Below, piece after piece: positions 38,501 through 50,260 of a stretch of DNA of 64,000 nt (its first letter is position 1; the number at the start of each line of letters is the position of its first letter). Source of the stretch: Cinclus cinclus (lineage: Eukaryota; Chordata; Aves; Passeriformes; Cinclidae). The DNA is taken from contig NC_085049.1 in the NCBI RefSeq assembly GCF_963662255.1, positions 54,855,158 through 54,919,157 on the forward strand, read 5' to 3'. The notes beneath the pieces are model-generated. The model searched no databases. It was not told where the DNA came from and saw only the letters and a list, made by a program, of their open reading frames with translations. The position numbers and the translations under genes were made by a program.

Positions 38501-41500
38501 CTGAATTTCTCTTCTGAGCACAGCATGTAGTTTTATAAACATATGCTCAAGAAAGCTTTGTGGCCAGTGGCTGGTGGAAGAGAGAAGGGCATTAATTAAA
38601 GGCTGGATTGACTTATTGCAAAGAATAATGAGGTAATAAATACACTGCCCTATTAGCACCTGGGCTGTAACCTGTGGGCTGATGACGGATGGGTTGCCTT
38701 CATATAGCTTCTGGGACTGCTTGGTTCACTCTTTGTTTTTGCTGCAGATGATTTATTACCTGTCATCCTACTGCATATTCATTCTGAAACTCACCCCCAA
38801 CTAGAATTGTGCCTGAAACCTGGCTGCACCTACTGCCAACAGAGAAGCATGGCTTTGGCAGGATGCTGAACCCCAGGAACCTCCCAAATCTTACTACTTC
38901 TGGGACAGCCATGTCATACAAGCCTGCTCCTCAGCCCTGAGCAAGGTCAAGGGAAGGAGGCCACTTACAAGTAAGGTGGGACTGCTATAGCATTTTTCAA
39001 ACCATCAGTACTCTGCAAATGGCTAGCTAATTTAGATAAGTGGAGAACTGCCAGTACCAGCACCCACAATGGATAGCAGGGGAGATGGCCTGTCACAATT
39101 AAGAATCAAGATAGGGGAGTTGCTTAGAAGCACAACCTTCACCTATTAGAGGGGACAGCAGTAGGAGAAATGCTTGCTAGTGGCTGTGCATCATTTATTT
39201 CTGAGCCACCGTGTTTATTTTCACCACTCTGCAAGCTGAGTTACTCTCAGAGTGGCACCAAGACCTTGATGTGGCAGGAGGGCTGCTGCACTCCTCAGCC
39301 ACAGTGGTCAAGTGCTGCTGCAGAGTAGTGCTTGAAAATCACTACTACTACTCAGCAGACAGAGCCTGCCAGTTGAAGGACTGACTGGAGGTGACTGCAC
39401 TTTATGTGGCCACAGGGGAGGAAGCAGGGACAGCAGTGTGAGAGCACATCAGGAACCAGGAGCAGGAACAGCATGAACCTCAAGGTGTGAGGAACAACAT
39501 GATTGTATCCCTGTGAGATGAGGAAAGGTCTAGGACATTTGCCACAGCAATGTGGAGAAGCAGCATTTTCCAGGGGGCTACAAGCTTGCTTGGGCTTGGT
39601 CTAGTCACCCCAAAAGCCTTGGAAACCCAAACAGCGAAGAGTGCTTAAGATACAGTGTTCAAAGATTTCTTAATTTTCTTTAAACCCCACCCTGAACTTT
39701 AATATGTTAGTTTCTTTTTTGAAAGTGACAGACAAAAAATCTGTACCTACAAGCTCATAATTGAAACCAAATCTGCTGACTTCAAAGCTCCTTGAACAAC
39801 ATAGATGTGAAACTGGGAAAGAATTTCACTTCTCGCTATCAAAGACATATTTGAGACAAAGTGCATTTTGTAACATGAACAATCTGTCCCTCTTTTGCAG
39901 GTTGTTCTACTATAGTAATAGTTCTTGCATATAATCTCTCCACTTATTTATATTTAGAGGCTGTGAGTTTATGAACACAGCTTATATCTACAGCCCTCCA
40001 TTTTCCAAATAGTGCTGGTTGACCTCTTGTTCATCAGCACTCTTCTTTTCAAACCTACTGCCAAATTCTTCCCTCTAGCTACACCAAAGTCACCTCCTCT
40101 GAAACTCATGGGACAAGTCTGACACCAAATGAACATACTCACTACATTCATCCACTGCTAAAATGTGCTTCAGCCTAAAATTTCTGAATGCCCAGATGGG
40201 CATGGTTTTGCAAACATCAGTCAGAAAGATTTAATAGTACATTATACACTTTTCTATTAGGACAGTTCACTTTGGACTGACTTACTACCAAAATAGAAAA
40301 AAATGCAGGAGGCTTTTGCCCTTCCTCCAAGCTCATAGAATACTAAAGTCAGAGTGAGTGCTGAGGGGGATGGATTCCTCCCCGCAGCCCCCCAGAGGAC
40401 TACCTCCTTGTGGGCTGATTCCATTTGGTTTACATGTAACCCTGGGGTAAGGATTTTAGTTTGTTAGTTTAAGAGGGGTGGCCAATCTCTTTGCACTGGA
40501 ACCATTTGAATTCTCCTCATGCCTTTGCTCTCTATCAGAGCAATCTCCTAAATTAGTTCCAGTATGTTGACATTCCTTCCATCTGGTGTCTTTCCATTCA
40601 GTGGTATTTTTATTACTCTTCTAACAGCCGCAGACAGAAGTACCTTTCCACTGCAACAAAATGCTCTTTTATTAAAGGTCAGCCAAATCAAAAGAACCAG
40701 CGAGTTTGTTTTTAATTTTGGAGATGAGGACTAGAATAACCTTTTCATTCAGAAAATTCATGTATGACCCAATTACCTCACTTGTGTAATAAGCCTTGAA
40801 TTATTCTTCAAAAAGTCACACGAGTACTGAAAACTGTCTTTTACCTTAGAAATTCAGCCTGATTCAGCTCTGGTGTTTTTGATTGTTTTACAGCCCCTTG
40901 GCATAATTTTTATTTAGTTGTTTTTTTTAGTAGCAATAGTAGTATTTTATTACTGCTTTTAACAGAGCATGTAGCAGACATGAAAATATCCCAGGTACAA
41001 TGAGAAAACCACTTATATGCATACACATAAACTTATGCATATGCTTAATTATAATTGAAGATATCAAGATATAGAGTATGTGTTTTAATGCAAAGCTTGT
41101 GTTAAATTTTTTCCTGAATTATGGCCTTATTCAGCCAAATTGCATCTCCTTTTAAATTAAAGGAATGTAGTTAAGATCCTGCAATAATCTTTTTAAATCA
41201 GATAGCATGCTATAATTTACTCCCCAGTGAGGAGATTAAATCAGAATGGGAACTATTATCCTTGGTGAGGTTGTTTCTCACAGAACAAAACTGAGGATAT
41301 GCAGGTTATGATGGTTTGCTCTTTAAAAGGAAGGCAAAATGACAGTTGCTAATTTGGCTACAATAACATGTTACACTAATTGTCTTTGTTTTGACAAAGA
41401 ATACAAGTGTTAACTCCCCTTTATTTAAATTATGACTTAAACTGCTGAGGAACTTCAGAGAAGCAAATATTTACATTGCTATGGCAGGACTGTGTAAATG

Positions 41501-44500
41501 GGAAGATGCAAAGCAATTTCATTGCTGCTGGCAATCAGTTTGACATTTAAACTGTACCCACCCATGATCTCAAACATTTGAGTATATGTCATGTCCAATG
41601 AAGTGCTGTTTAGGTGATTGCCCTGAATGACAGGAAATGCATAAAGCTGGGGTATGGTAACTAAAGAGTTAAGTTTGTTTACTCTTGTTTCATTAGTATC
41701 TCCAGCCACTTGAAATATTACTTGATGTTCTTGGATGTTATCAACTGAAAACAATGAGAATAAAGCACTCCAAGGTCAAAAGCCTACATAATTGGAGGAA
41801 ATCAATTAGAAATGTGGTCAAACAGTATCACTGCTGAAGTACTTTCTCCGGGCCAAAAAAAAGATTAATTTCAACTTTCCAACTTCCAACATTCTTGATC
41901 AAAGCCCAGTCATCCGCGTGATGTTTGAAGGGACTTGTGGCTTTTTCAGGTGTTTTGCACACAGAAGCGGTGGGGTCATTAGGCACTGAAGTTTGTTTTG
42001 ATTATGTCCAAAAACCAGGAGATAGCAAAGGCTGGGACAGAGCTGGGATTGCTCTGGACTGTCACAGCCTGATAGGTGACTGTTGTGCCACCCTGGCCCC
42101 TGGCTGCTGTCCCACCCTGGGGCACATGCAGCTGCAGGGGTGCAGCTCCTCAGCAATGGCTCATGTCCACACACCATCACAGCTGCCACACAGGCAGATT
42201 TCTTACCAGGCAGCTGTTTTTGCTGATGATATGGTTTCTGACTTGACTGACACAGCTTCCCACACAGGAGACAGGCCTACATGTGTGTAAAACACCAAGT
42301 GTGTTTATGCTTTGTTGCATGAAGCCTGGCACAAAATGTGAGATTGAACATGTATTTAGCAAGTGCAGTGAGTATCCTGGAATACTATGCCACTGCTGTT
42401 ACACTCTGTCACATTATCTCCCATTGCCTTTGGGGTTTGAAAGTAGGGCTGAACCAGTCTCCTGATTAAGCATGCAACCTAGTTCAAGCCATTGTGGACT
42501 GGCAGAGACATGATAGAGAATCTCTTTGTTTTTTCTTAAGAGTACCAAAAATGCAACCTAGAAACAAAAAGTAAGAAGTGCATCTTATGTGGGAGATCCA
42601 TATTTTGTGCCTTGTTAATGCAAAGGGTGCAGCACTCTTATAAGCATTCTGGCCCCAGCTCAGCAGAGCACCTCAGCACACACTTTCCTTCATTTACTCA
42701 TTTACGTTAGAGCCATCATGTTCCACTGGCACCAAATTTTGATCTTAATGTTTAGTCATTCTCCAGGGAAGATCTTCAGTAAACTATTTATACAGACATG
42801 TTAGCTAATAGCCCGTTCACCTTTAAGTGAATTTTGCAAAAGAGGAGACTTTTCTGTACGGTTACGCTGACCAAAGACAACTCTTTCAGCACAGAAACAC
42901 TCACATAGACAACTGTATTTCACACTGCAAACACTCAAGAGCTCACTCCTAAATGTACCAAGTGTAACTTCACCCTCATGATTGGCCCAACATGTGTTTA
43001 AATGTTTGCAGAATGTTCCTTCCCTGGTTTAACTTTTGTAAAGTATTGCCAGATGAGGTAGATTTTGCACTCAAGCTACCCCTGGAAAAATATGTTAGCT
43101 CTCAAAGGCTTTATTATAAAATCCTGGAGTTTTCAAGGCAAAAAAGCAATAGCGTAAAGGAAGGGCGAGGGGCAGGGGAGAGACAGACAGATGAATGGAC
43201 AGAGGCATTATTCTATAAATTAAAATTTATGTGCTGAAGTCAGAACACTGCCAGCAAAGCCGACTTTGCTTATCCAGTCCCTTTCAAGGAGTTTAAAGTC
43301 ACTTAAAGGAGCACTTCCTTCACAGCCACACTCGACAGATTGCCAATTACAGCCCTGCTGAGAGGATGGAATTTCTTTAGTCACAACTGTACATCTGCCC
43401 TGGCAGTAATGGGCAAGGCACATGCCTTATGATTAGGTTACAAAGAAGTACCACTAAACTGGAAAGCTTGGTTTACATACATCTGAATTTGTTTGGTATC
43501 AATAAAAAAGATAAGGTTGTGTTTACATCAAGTAGACAAATTCAGAGGTTAATTGCTATTAGCGGGAAGGTCAAAAGGATACCTAAACAAGATCCTACTT
43601 AAGGAAAACACATGTTTGCAAATGCAGTACAAAGAGCTTTCAAAGATTGTTACAGGGGCATTCAGCATTGTCCATGCTACATATATCTGTGCAACCTGGC
43701 ACCTACAGAGAGAGCTGTCAGATGTGCAGTGGCCGTCTGAAAACCTACAGTAAAAATATGTGAGATAGGAGTAAAATATCTCTAGAGTGGCTTCAGTTTT
43801 AAAGTTAAGCATCTGATCTAAGTTAGTCAGCTAGACTCCAACAGGAGCCTCCAATGTATCACTTATCCCACTTATCTAAAAAAAAGTCTCCCAGGAGGAA
43901 GCCAACCACCCTGTGAAGATGCTGAACTCTCTTGACTAGAGAGGGATGCTAGATTTTTAGCATCCACCAACTGCAGAAATGTTGGATTGCTTAATTTTGG
44001 TGAGATTAAGCCCATCTCTCAGGATTTAGTGACTTCAACATTTTGTGTCAGGGGATAGCAATATTATCACTCTTCATGCATCACTCAAGAGAAATAGCTA
44101 TGTGTTTAAAATCCAACTTTGAGAGGAGACAAATACTTCAGTCCTTGATATATTCCCTTAACTTCACAACAAGCGCTCTTCAGTTTCAAGAGAAGCACAC
44201 ACTCAAGGACCCCTGAGGACACACCCTCACCTCTGGCCAGCCCCTCTGGATTCAGCAGCACAACCACATATCTTCCCAGTGCTACCATATCTAAGTTACA
44301 GCATCGGCTGCTACAGGCCAAATGCTGACTCTGACTACTTGAAAAACACACCAGAACCTGACATAGGTGCTCATCCTCCTCAGACAAGATGAATTCTCCA
44401 CCATGGAGCTCAACTGGCTCTGCTGCAGAAGCACTACTCCTCCCTCCACAGGGCCAGGGAAGGAAGTTTTGCTTCCACAGGACTTGGTGTCTGCTTCCTA

Positions 44501-45823
44501 AAAATGACGCAATCTTTTTCACTTTTACAAATATTTTAACTCAGTAAAAACTATTTAAAGTAAGGATGAGAAGGGCAATTGGTCAAAGAACCACAGCATG
44601 CTTAATATTTTTTCTTCCTGAGTTCCCATCCACATTTGAAGTAACTTTTGTTCCATTTGCAACCCACATGCTGACACAGCATCCCTCCCCTTTTCTGTTT
44701 CCAGATCCTTTTATGAGTTTATTCAATAAAAAGACAGATACTCATCTCTTTTCAAGTACAAGAACATGCTTTTGAATAACTCAACATGTGATAGTGTAAC
44801 AGTACGCCAAGACAGCCCTTGTTTTAATCAGTCATATCAACTCTCAGAGCAGAGCTGCCATACACATCTCATCACCTGCATTTACCTCACGGCTATGGAA
44901 ATGTGTAGGACTACATTCAGGCTCCCTGTTCTTCACAGAGGAAAAGGGGTAATCTGCAGGGACAAGGCTGCCTGACCCAGGTCCCTCTGAACCACTGGAA
45001 TCCACATCCCAGGTCCAATAAGCAGCCTCCCTCCATGCAGCAACAGACCTTTTTGCTGGGGTCTTTTAGCATGTACATGGCCTGACCTGCCCAGCTAGTG
45101 CTGGGACATAAACAAACTGGCAAATCTTCCTAGCCGTGTCCCAGAAAGAAAGGAGGTAGAGGAGGAGGATGGGAAGCCAGCCACCAGACTGACAGGAAAG
45201 TGTGCAGAGGTGGACAGGAAGAGGATGCTGGGATTCAGGGGGAAAAGCTGCATTGACAGAACTAGCAACTTAAACTGGCAGGTAAGGGAGGACCAAAGTC
45301 CTAGAGCAGATAAGAGCAGTCCTGTGCAGTCCAGGGAAAATAAAGCAAATGAGGACTATTTCTGTTCCCAGTCTAGGAACAGAAACAGACATCAGGCTGG
45401 TTCATGAGTGAGGGTGAAACGAAACTGAACTGTGCAATGGGAGCAAGGACATGAGGTGATACATGCAACCATCTCCCACCTGTGATTGACACAGTGAACT
45501 CACACAAGAAGAAGCTCTTCCAAGCAAAGGTTTATGCATCTGTGAAAAACTAGTAGCTCAGAGGGAAGGCAGTGATCAAGGCAGTCTTGCTGGTAAGGGA
45601 TGGGTTACACAAGGAGTAGGGGTTGGTTTGGTGCCCCTTCATGAACATCAGTTCTGCAAGAACGTAACAGAGCAGTCAGAGAGAAAAATCACATTCACTA
45701 ACCTTCATATATGGTGATGATATGAGGGTGGCTGAGGGATGACATGATCTCAATCTCCCGTCTGATGTGAACCATATCTTGTTCATCCTTAATTTTGTCC
45801 TTACGAATGGATTTTATTGCAAC
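25412..45823 (-). CDS. NUAK1: NUAK1 (ARK5) AMPK-related protein kinase, coding exons 2-7 (5'-partial in window)
   Basis: NUAK1 is an LKB1-activated Ser/Thr kinase of the AMPK-related family. It acts on the myosin phosphatase MYPT1-PP1 beta complex and in cell adhesion, polarity, axon branching and stress survival. Six exons splice in frame: 45703-45823, 35305-35456, 33966-34031, 28037-28156, 27610-27742 and 25412-26565. They encode 581 residues. If exon 1 supplies 80 residues as in human, numbering matches the 661-residue human protein exactly: VAIK lysine K84, HRD D178, DFG D196, activation-loop threonine T211 in LQTFCGSP, degron serines S476/S480, and S600 in RQRIRS. The kinase domain ends near residue 306 and is followed by a long, low-complexity regulatory tail. 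No frameshift or premature stop is seen. The start codon and glycine loop lie in exon 1, beyond position 64,000. NUAK2 is excluded by the three GILK motifs and the full-length NUAK1-type C-terminus (ALEICNKLN). Motif functions are from established knowledge; residue positions are read from the sequence. Confidence 0.98.
26566..27609 (-). other. NUAK1: NUAK1 intron 6
   Basis: The intron is 1044 nt, GT-AG, phase 1. It is AT-rich. Around 27,090-27,175 there is a weak resemblance to an old CR1 end (GGCTGGAAGGAGTCA). No other feature is seen. Confidence 0.9.
27610..27742 (-). CDS. NUAK1: NUAK1 exon 6 (kinase C-lobe)
   Basis: This 133-nt exon encodes [20 protein letters not shown] followed by [20 protein letters not shown] and TQTS (residues 234-277), the alpha-F to alpha-G part of the C-lobe with the invariant aspartate of VDSW. 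The acceptor is ...tatttcag|GTTGAC and the donor is CCTCAG|gtatga. It ends with one base of a split aspartate codon (phase 1). An open frame reads on past the donor, but the splice site and the homology end of the kinase place the boundary here. Confidence 0.96.
27743..28036 (-). other. NUAK1: NUAK1 intron 5
   Basis: This 294-nt GT-AG, phase 0 intron is the shortest in the window. It has no repeat or recognisable element. Confidence 0.9.
28037..28156 (-). CDS. NUAK1: NUAK1 exon 5 (DFG and activation loop, LKB1 site)
   Basis: This 120-nt, 40-codon exon runs from [20 protein letters not shown] through [20 protein letters not shown] (residues 194-233). It includes DFG (D196), the activation-loop threonine in LQTFCG that LKB1 phosphorylates in this family (T211 equivalent), and the APE-like SPE motif. 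The acceptor is ...ctgtttgcag|ATTGCT and the donor is CCAGAG|gtaaga. Both ends are phase 0. The following intron is only 294 nt. Confidence 0.97.
28786..28876. repeat. Palindromic MITE-like relic in NUAK1 intron 4
   Basis: The 91-bp block has imperfect inverted-repeat ends. The left arm starts GGGCCCAAATCTGGCTTTCC and continues AACACAAACAAAACTTCC; the reverse complement of the right arm starts TTTGGACCTGATCCTGCAAT and continues TCCTACATGGGCAAAATTCC. This layout resembles interspersed palindromic repeats I know from sauropsid genomes (motifs like GCAGGATCAGG and GGGAATTTTGCC). I do not know the formal family name. Confidence 0.6.
30111..30129. repeat. Short AT dinucleotide run in NUAK1 intron 4
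   Basis: A 19-bp alternating AT run. Confidence 0.9.
33966..34031 (-). CDS. NUAK1: NUAK1 exon 4 (catalytic loop HRD)
   Basis: This 66-nt exon encodes 22 residues, [20 protein letters not shown] plus IK (residues 172-193). It holds the catalytic loop HRDLKLEN with the proton-acceptor aspartate (D178 equivalent) and the asparagine that binds Mg2+. The acceptor is ...cttctttcag|AACGGT and the donor is ATTAAG|gtagga. Both ends are phase 0, so the exon is symmetrical and its skipping would keep frame but remove the catalytic loop. Phenylalanine replaces the human cysteine in DDNCN. Confidence 0.97.
34032..35304 (-). other. NUAK1: NUAK1 intron 3
   Basis: The intron is 1273 nt, GT-AG, phase 0. It contains a 16-bp perfect palindrome at 34963-34978 within an AT-rich, homeodomain-motif-like stretch. 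Nothing else is recognised. Confidence 0.9.
35305..35456 (-). CDS. NUAK1: NUAK1 exon 3 (kinase hinge and alpha-D/E)
   Basis: This 152-nt exon starts with the last two bases of a split valine codon and then encodes 50 residues from [10 protein letters not shown] to [10 protein letters not shown] (residues 122-171). It contains the hinge [13 protein letters not shown] and the alpha-E helix leading to the catalytic loop. The acceptor is preceded by a strong pyrimidine tract (...cttctgtgcag|TGTTTG) and the donor is CACAAG|gtgagc. Phase: it enters at phase 1 and leaves at phase 0. The segment is nearly identical to mammalian NUAK1. Confidence 0.97.
35457..45702 (-). other. NUAK1: NUAK1 intron 2
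   Basis: The intron is 10,246 nt, GT-AG, phase 1. It contains a poly-A tract on the plus strand (36709-36733) and a stretch at about 41,200-41,760 with TF-site-like symmetry. Otherwise it is unique sequence. No exon-like open frame with kinase homology lies in it, and exons 2 and 3 join without missing residues. Confidence 0.9.
36709..36733. repeat. Poly-A tract in NUAK1 intron 2
   Basis: The A-run is interrupted by one C. No processed pseudogene or retroposon body is recognisable on its left. Confidence 0.85.
45703..45823 (-). CDS. NUAK1: NUAK1 exon 2 (kinase N-lobe, catalytic lysine)
   Basis: This 121-nt exon encodes [20 protein letters not shown] followed by [20 protein letters not shown], residues 81-120. 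It carries the ATP-anchoring lysine (K84 equivalent) of VAIK and the alpha-C helix glutamate within RREIEIM. The acceptor on the minus strand reads ...ttatag|GTTGCA and the donor reads GAAG|gttagt. The exon ends with one base (G) of a split valine codon completed by exon 3, so the following intron is phase 1. It is too short to appear as a long open frame and was recovered by aligning the gap in the kinase domain. Relative to human as I recall it, the HPHII segment has small changes (S for N, T for S), which are conservative. Confidence 0.96.
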
Positions 45824-48674
45824 CTATAAATTCAGGAAATCAAGCATTATTCTTGGAACTGAACAGATGCATCTAATCCACTAAGAAGAGTTCAAAAAAT
45901 AAATACAGATGTTAGATGTTGGCAGAACATGGAATGACCAAAACAAACCTTTAAAATACAAACCTCTGTGCTCCAGCTCCCTCACTGTATAGCAGTAAGT
46001 ACACTCTCATTACAGTAATGGGTGACATGAGGTTTTGGGCTCTTCAGGTCTTCGGACTTCACTGAGGGGGAACACAGCATCTTTTGGAAAGATCTCTGTG
46101 CTAGCCCAAGAACTCTCCTTACGCAAATGGCAAAACTCCCCAAGAGATTTTGATGGGAAGTACATTTGCTAGGAAGAAAAGAATTTCGAAAAGAAACTTT
46201 TGAGACAATTTCTCTGAAAAAACTTTGAGCTCTCTGATGGAACAGAGGCAGGAAATCCAGTGTGCTGATTATGCATTGATATCATGTTAATACCTAAAGG
46301 ATCCCATTAACACAGGTTAGTCCATGGTTCTCTAAAGCAGGAAAACTGTTCAGGAGTTATGACTTATTCAAAAATCAGAAGAAATTAATCTTTGAAATTC
46401 ACATCTAAACTTGCCCTCATATTAACCCAAGGCTTCAGGTCCTACACAACACTTATGCAATCACTGCAAAACCATATCCTTCCTGCATCCTTCCTCAATC
46501 AGCAAGCTTTTTTACAAGAATATCATGTGATCGGGTATCTTTCCAAAAAGCAGGGTGGGAACAGAGGAAGTGATAGCTGAACTTGCAATATAAATTCAAA
46601 TTATAACAGTCCTTGTGAATGTGTGCATGCGTGTTGCCTGTGAAAAATGGACTTATCTGAACACCCCCATAAATAATCACGGAGGTCATATCATGCCCTG
46701 TGAGAAATGCAGAAGGCAACAATGCAGAGAAGCTGGTGGGAGAGGGAAGGTGAGGGCATTGTGCATACTGAATGGCAGCATGGCCTTTATTATACTCAAT
46801 ATTTACCCTGCATTGTTTTTTTAAGCTAGAGTTCAGGGAATAAATTATCTGATATCTTAAAATCAACAATATGTCTTTGAAAAACATCACTGACCTGCTG
46901 AGATGACCACCCTTCTATGGGTAAACCAAATTTGTGTCACTCTTTGCAGCCAACTACTGTGGACTTCTCCCGGGAAAATATTTGTAAATCTATGATCTAC
47001 ATTATTTCCTCAATTAGTCCAGAAAAAAAAAATTCACTGCCTACTTCAGTAATTGCAAATGGCATGACCAGTATTGTTTTCATTATATGATGTAGCATTG
47101 AGGATATTGAAGATAGAAGAGAAAAACTTACAATATTATAAAATTGAAATGTACATAAACAGGAGCCAGTTTAAAGGATCAGGTTTCCTACAAAGCCTTC
47201 AACTCTGAAAAACAACATTGTTCAAAAAAGCATTAAATACATGCCCCATCCCCTTGAATTCCCAAAGATTGCTGCATGTGCTTAAAATTAGGCTCTTGCT
47301 CAAGTGCTCCCCTACTTTGGGACAGCAGAACAAAAAGAAGTTAAGCGACAAAATGATTTACATGTTAAAACCAAAACAATTTTTTTTTCCTCTTGACCCA
47401 AACATTTGGAATAGAGATTTTAAAAGTAACAACATAGCTATACTCTTATTTACATGGCACATATTTCTAGAAAAGGTAATACAACAGATCTTAATTGAAT
47501 TAGTGACCAAGATAACCTCCAAGTAATTCTAGAGATGGAAAAGACAACCAGCTCTAAAGATGACATTGGATTTTTCCTCTTCCCACGTTTGCACTGGGAC
47601 TGACTGCAAATGCAAATATACCCTGTATACAGAAGGATGTGGGTGGCTCTTGGAGCAGTATGTGCATTCCTGCAAGAAATAAATATAGACATAGGCAAAA
47701 ACAATTTTTTTTTATTAAAAGACAGCCTTGTACTTGGCTCTGAGGAAGAATTTAAGAAGGGTTTCATTGTCAAATATGCAACAGGGAGAAAATTCTTCCC
47801 CATTCATGGCTGGTAAAGTAATAACAGCAGCCCAAAGGACATGCCAATCTCCTGATAACTTGATTGTGTGCTTGACAGACAGGACTTTTGCACATCTACC
47901 CATAATGACTGCAACTGGCCTCTGTGGAATAATTGTATATACAAAACCACATTTTTAGATACAAAATACAAACCTAATTGAAAAGTGTGGTGGCACTTTG
48001 TAAATATATGTTGGGATCAATATTCTAATGCAAACAGATGTGTTGCCTGGGAACATATCTTTTAACAGGACCAGAGAGTTTACAGTCTCACAACCCATGC
48101 TGAAAATTAAGGCACCTTAATTTATAAAGGCTATTCCTAAAAGTCTACCCAAATTTCAAAGATGGTATTTGAGCTCTCCTGAAACCATCACTTCCCAGTT
48201 GCAGGAGTAGAATTCAACAGCCCAGCCAAAGTACTTGGGATTTTGTCAGTGACATCCAGGCTGCAACGTCTCATCCCAATATAAGGAAAGACTACATGCT
48301 GAAATCCTCTCTTGGGTTTTAACATCCGAGACTTTCTCTTCCCTCACTCAGCTCCTTCAGATCACAGTGACCAGCACTTGGAAATAAGGAAAGACAATTG
48401 GCAGGTATGAAATGACTTTTACTCCAGTGGTGTCAGTGGAGCCAGGGCAGCTCTAAGCACCCCCCTGGCCATGGTCAGCCCATCCCCTGCAATCCTGAAA
48501 ACAGCCAAGAGCACTGTGTGGGAGGCAGTGCCCCTTGTACATGACCAGCACAAGCACTTGCATGTACAAGAGGTTTAATGGCATGCACTAACAAAGTAGT
48601 ATCACTGTCTATTTGCACAGCACATAACCTGTAGCCATTCATTTTTAAACCTTGATATGCAAGCGGTGAAGCAG

Positions 48675-48735
48675 CACAATTTATCCACTTTCAGGAGATG
48701 AGGAAATCAAAACAGAAAGGTGACATGACTCCTAG
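48675..48735 (-). repeat. MIR-type core-SINE relic in NUAK1 intron 1
   Basis: The plus strand reads CCACTTTCAGGAGATGAGGA then AATCAAAACAGAAAGGTGAC and ATGACT. This matches the antisense MIR pattern (ttttacagatgaggaaact, gaggcacagagaggttaag, tgact). Confidence 0.6.
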
Positions 48736-50144
48736 AGGAAACAAGGACAGCAGCATCTCAGAGATTTCTGCCTGCCTCTTCCTCCCAAACTGTCCAACAC
48801 ACCACAGAAGTGCCTTATTCAATAAGCCATCTCCTTATTGAAGGATGGTTTCTGACACCTTTCCCCATGTTCAATTGCTATTTTTCTTCTCAAAAAGGGT
48901 GTCAGGAAAGTGAAAGGTTCAAAGGCATCTCAACGAATACTTTTCTCCCCATGCCATCTGCCTGGTGGCCTGCACAATCCCCAAGTGGATAGGTTCCACA
49001 CTTCAAAAGCTACCAGCCATGCACAGCCTTGCTGGTGACCTGGTCCAAACGGCCAAACAGTGAGTGATTGGTGTCAGCAGACTGTCACTGCCCAGAGGGA
49101 GCATCCCAGAGCAGGATTAGTGGAGCAGGACAGCATTCATTCCAGCTCTTCCCTTCTAGGAAATGGATTTCTGTCAGTCAAATCTTTTACCTGCACCAGC
49201 TTGCTCAGACCACGTCAGCAAGAATACCTGGGCTCAAGTCCACTGATATGAAAAAAAACAACACAAACAAGAAAGCAGTCCAGTTGGGCTTTATTCAGGA
49301 TTTAATGGAAACATTAAATCACAATTGCATTCAAGGTATTTTATTACATGTTTCATTGTTTTCTTATCTCTGAGCAAAATAAGACCCCTAGCTGTATATT
49401 ATGGTATCAGACCATAAAACAAGCCGGTCTTCCAGGTATTTTCTAAAATACCAATAATGTAACTTCTTGAATGAAATTTATTTATTTCAAAAATATATTC
49501 CAGAAAATATATTTTCAAAGAGCACTTAGGCTTTTAACACCAGACAGAGCTGGCTCAATTTTTCTAAACCCCACTTACAGGACTGCTGCATGATGAACCT
49601 GAATAACTCCAGCATAATAGGAAATAATGTCAGTTGAGAAATACCTTATGAAAGAACTTGTTTGTTCATTCTTAAGGTTCTTTTATTTCTTTCTAGCCTG
49701 CTTTCTTGCTTTCTCTGAAAGCAGCAGCTTCACTGTGAGCAACATCAAAATTTATTAAGGGTCACAGCCTATGAATCAAGAGTACAGAAAAAGCAACACG
49801 CTTTTTTACATCAGCTACACTACTACTCCAAATATTCCAGCTTAATATCTGAAGAGAAAGTGCTGTTAGTCCCTCTGGTACCATCAAAACACTGTACTTA
49901 TACCTCTACCACACTTTCCCAATATATTTTACTGGGTTTAGATGATTTAATTATAGCATCTTTAGTAACGTCACTAGTGGAGGAATTTGTATTTTTCCTA
50001 GCTTCTTGTCTTAATGAGAATTTCAGATAACTCCACGATCTTGCACTCCGAGAGAGTAACATATCAGATTCCTAATAATGAAATCTAAAGCCTCTTACCC
50101 CAACAAAACAGGTTCAAGTTCACCCAAAGCCCCTATAGACATAG

Positions 50145-50260
50145 TATCCAATCTGGCAAAACACTTTAGCACATGCCTAACTTCACACATGTGAGAAGGC
50201 CATTGACTTTTGTGGGACAGCTCACACATGCAGAGTTAAATACATGCATAAGCACCAAGG
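50145..50260. repeat. Palindromic MITE-like relic in NUAK1 intron 1
   Basis: The left arm has GCAAAACACTTTAGCACATG and CCTAACTTCACACATGTGAG. The right arm has GCTCACACATGCAGAGTTAA and ATACATGCATAAGCAC, roughly its reverse complement, around a central CCATTGACTTTTGTGGGACA. The pattern matches an old sauropsid interspersed palindrome. Confidence 0.55.
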
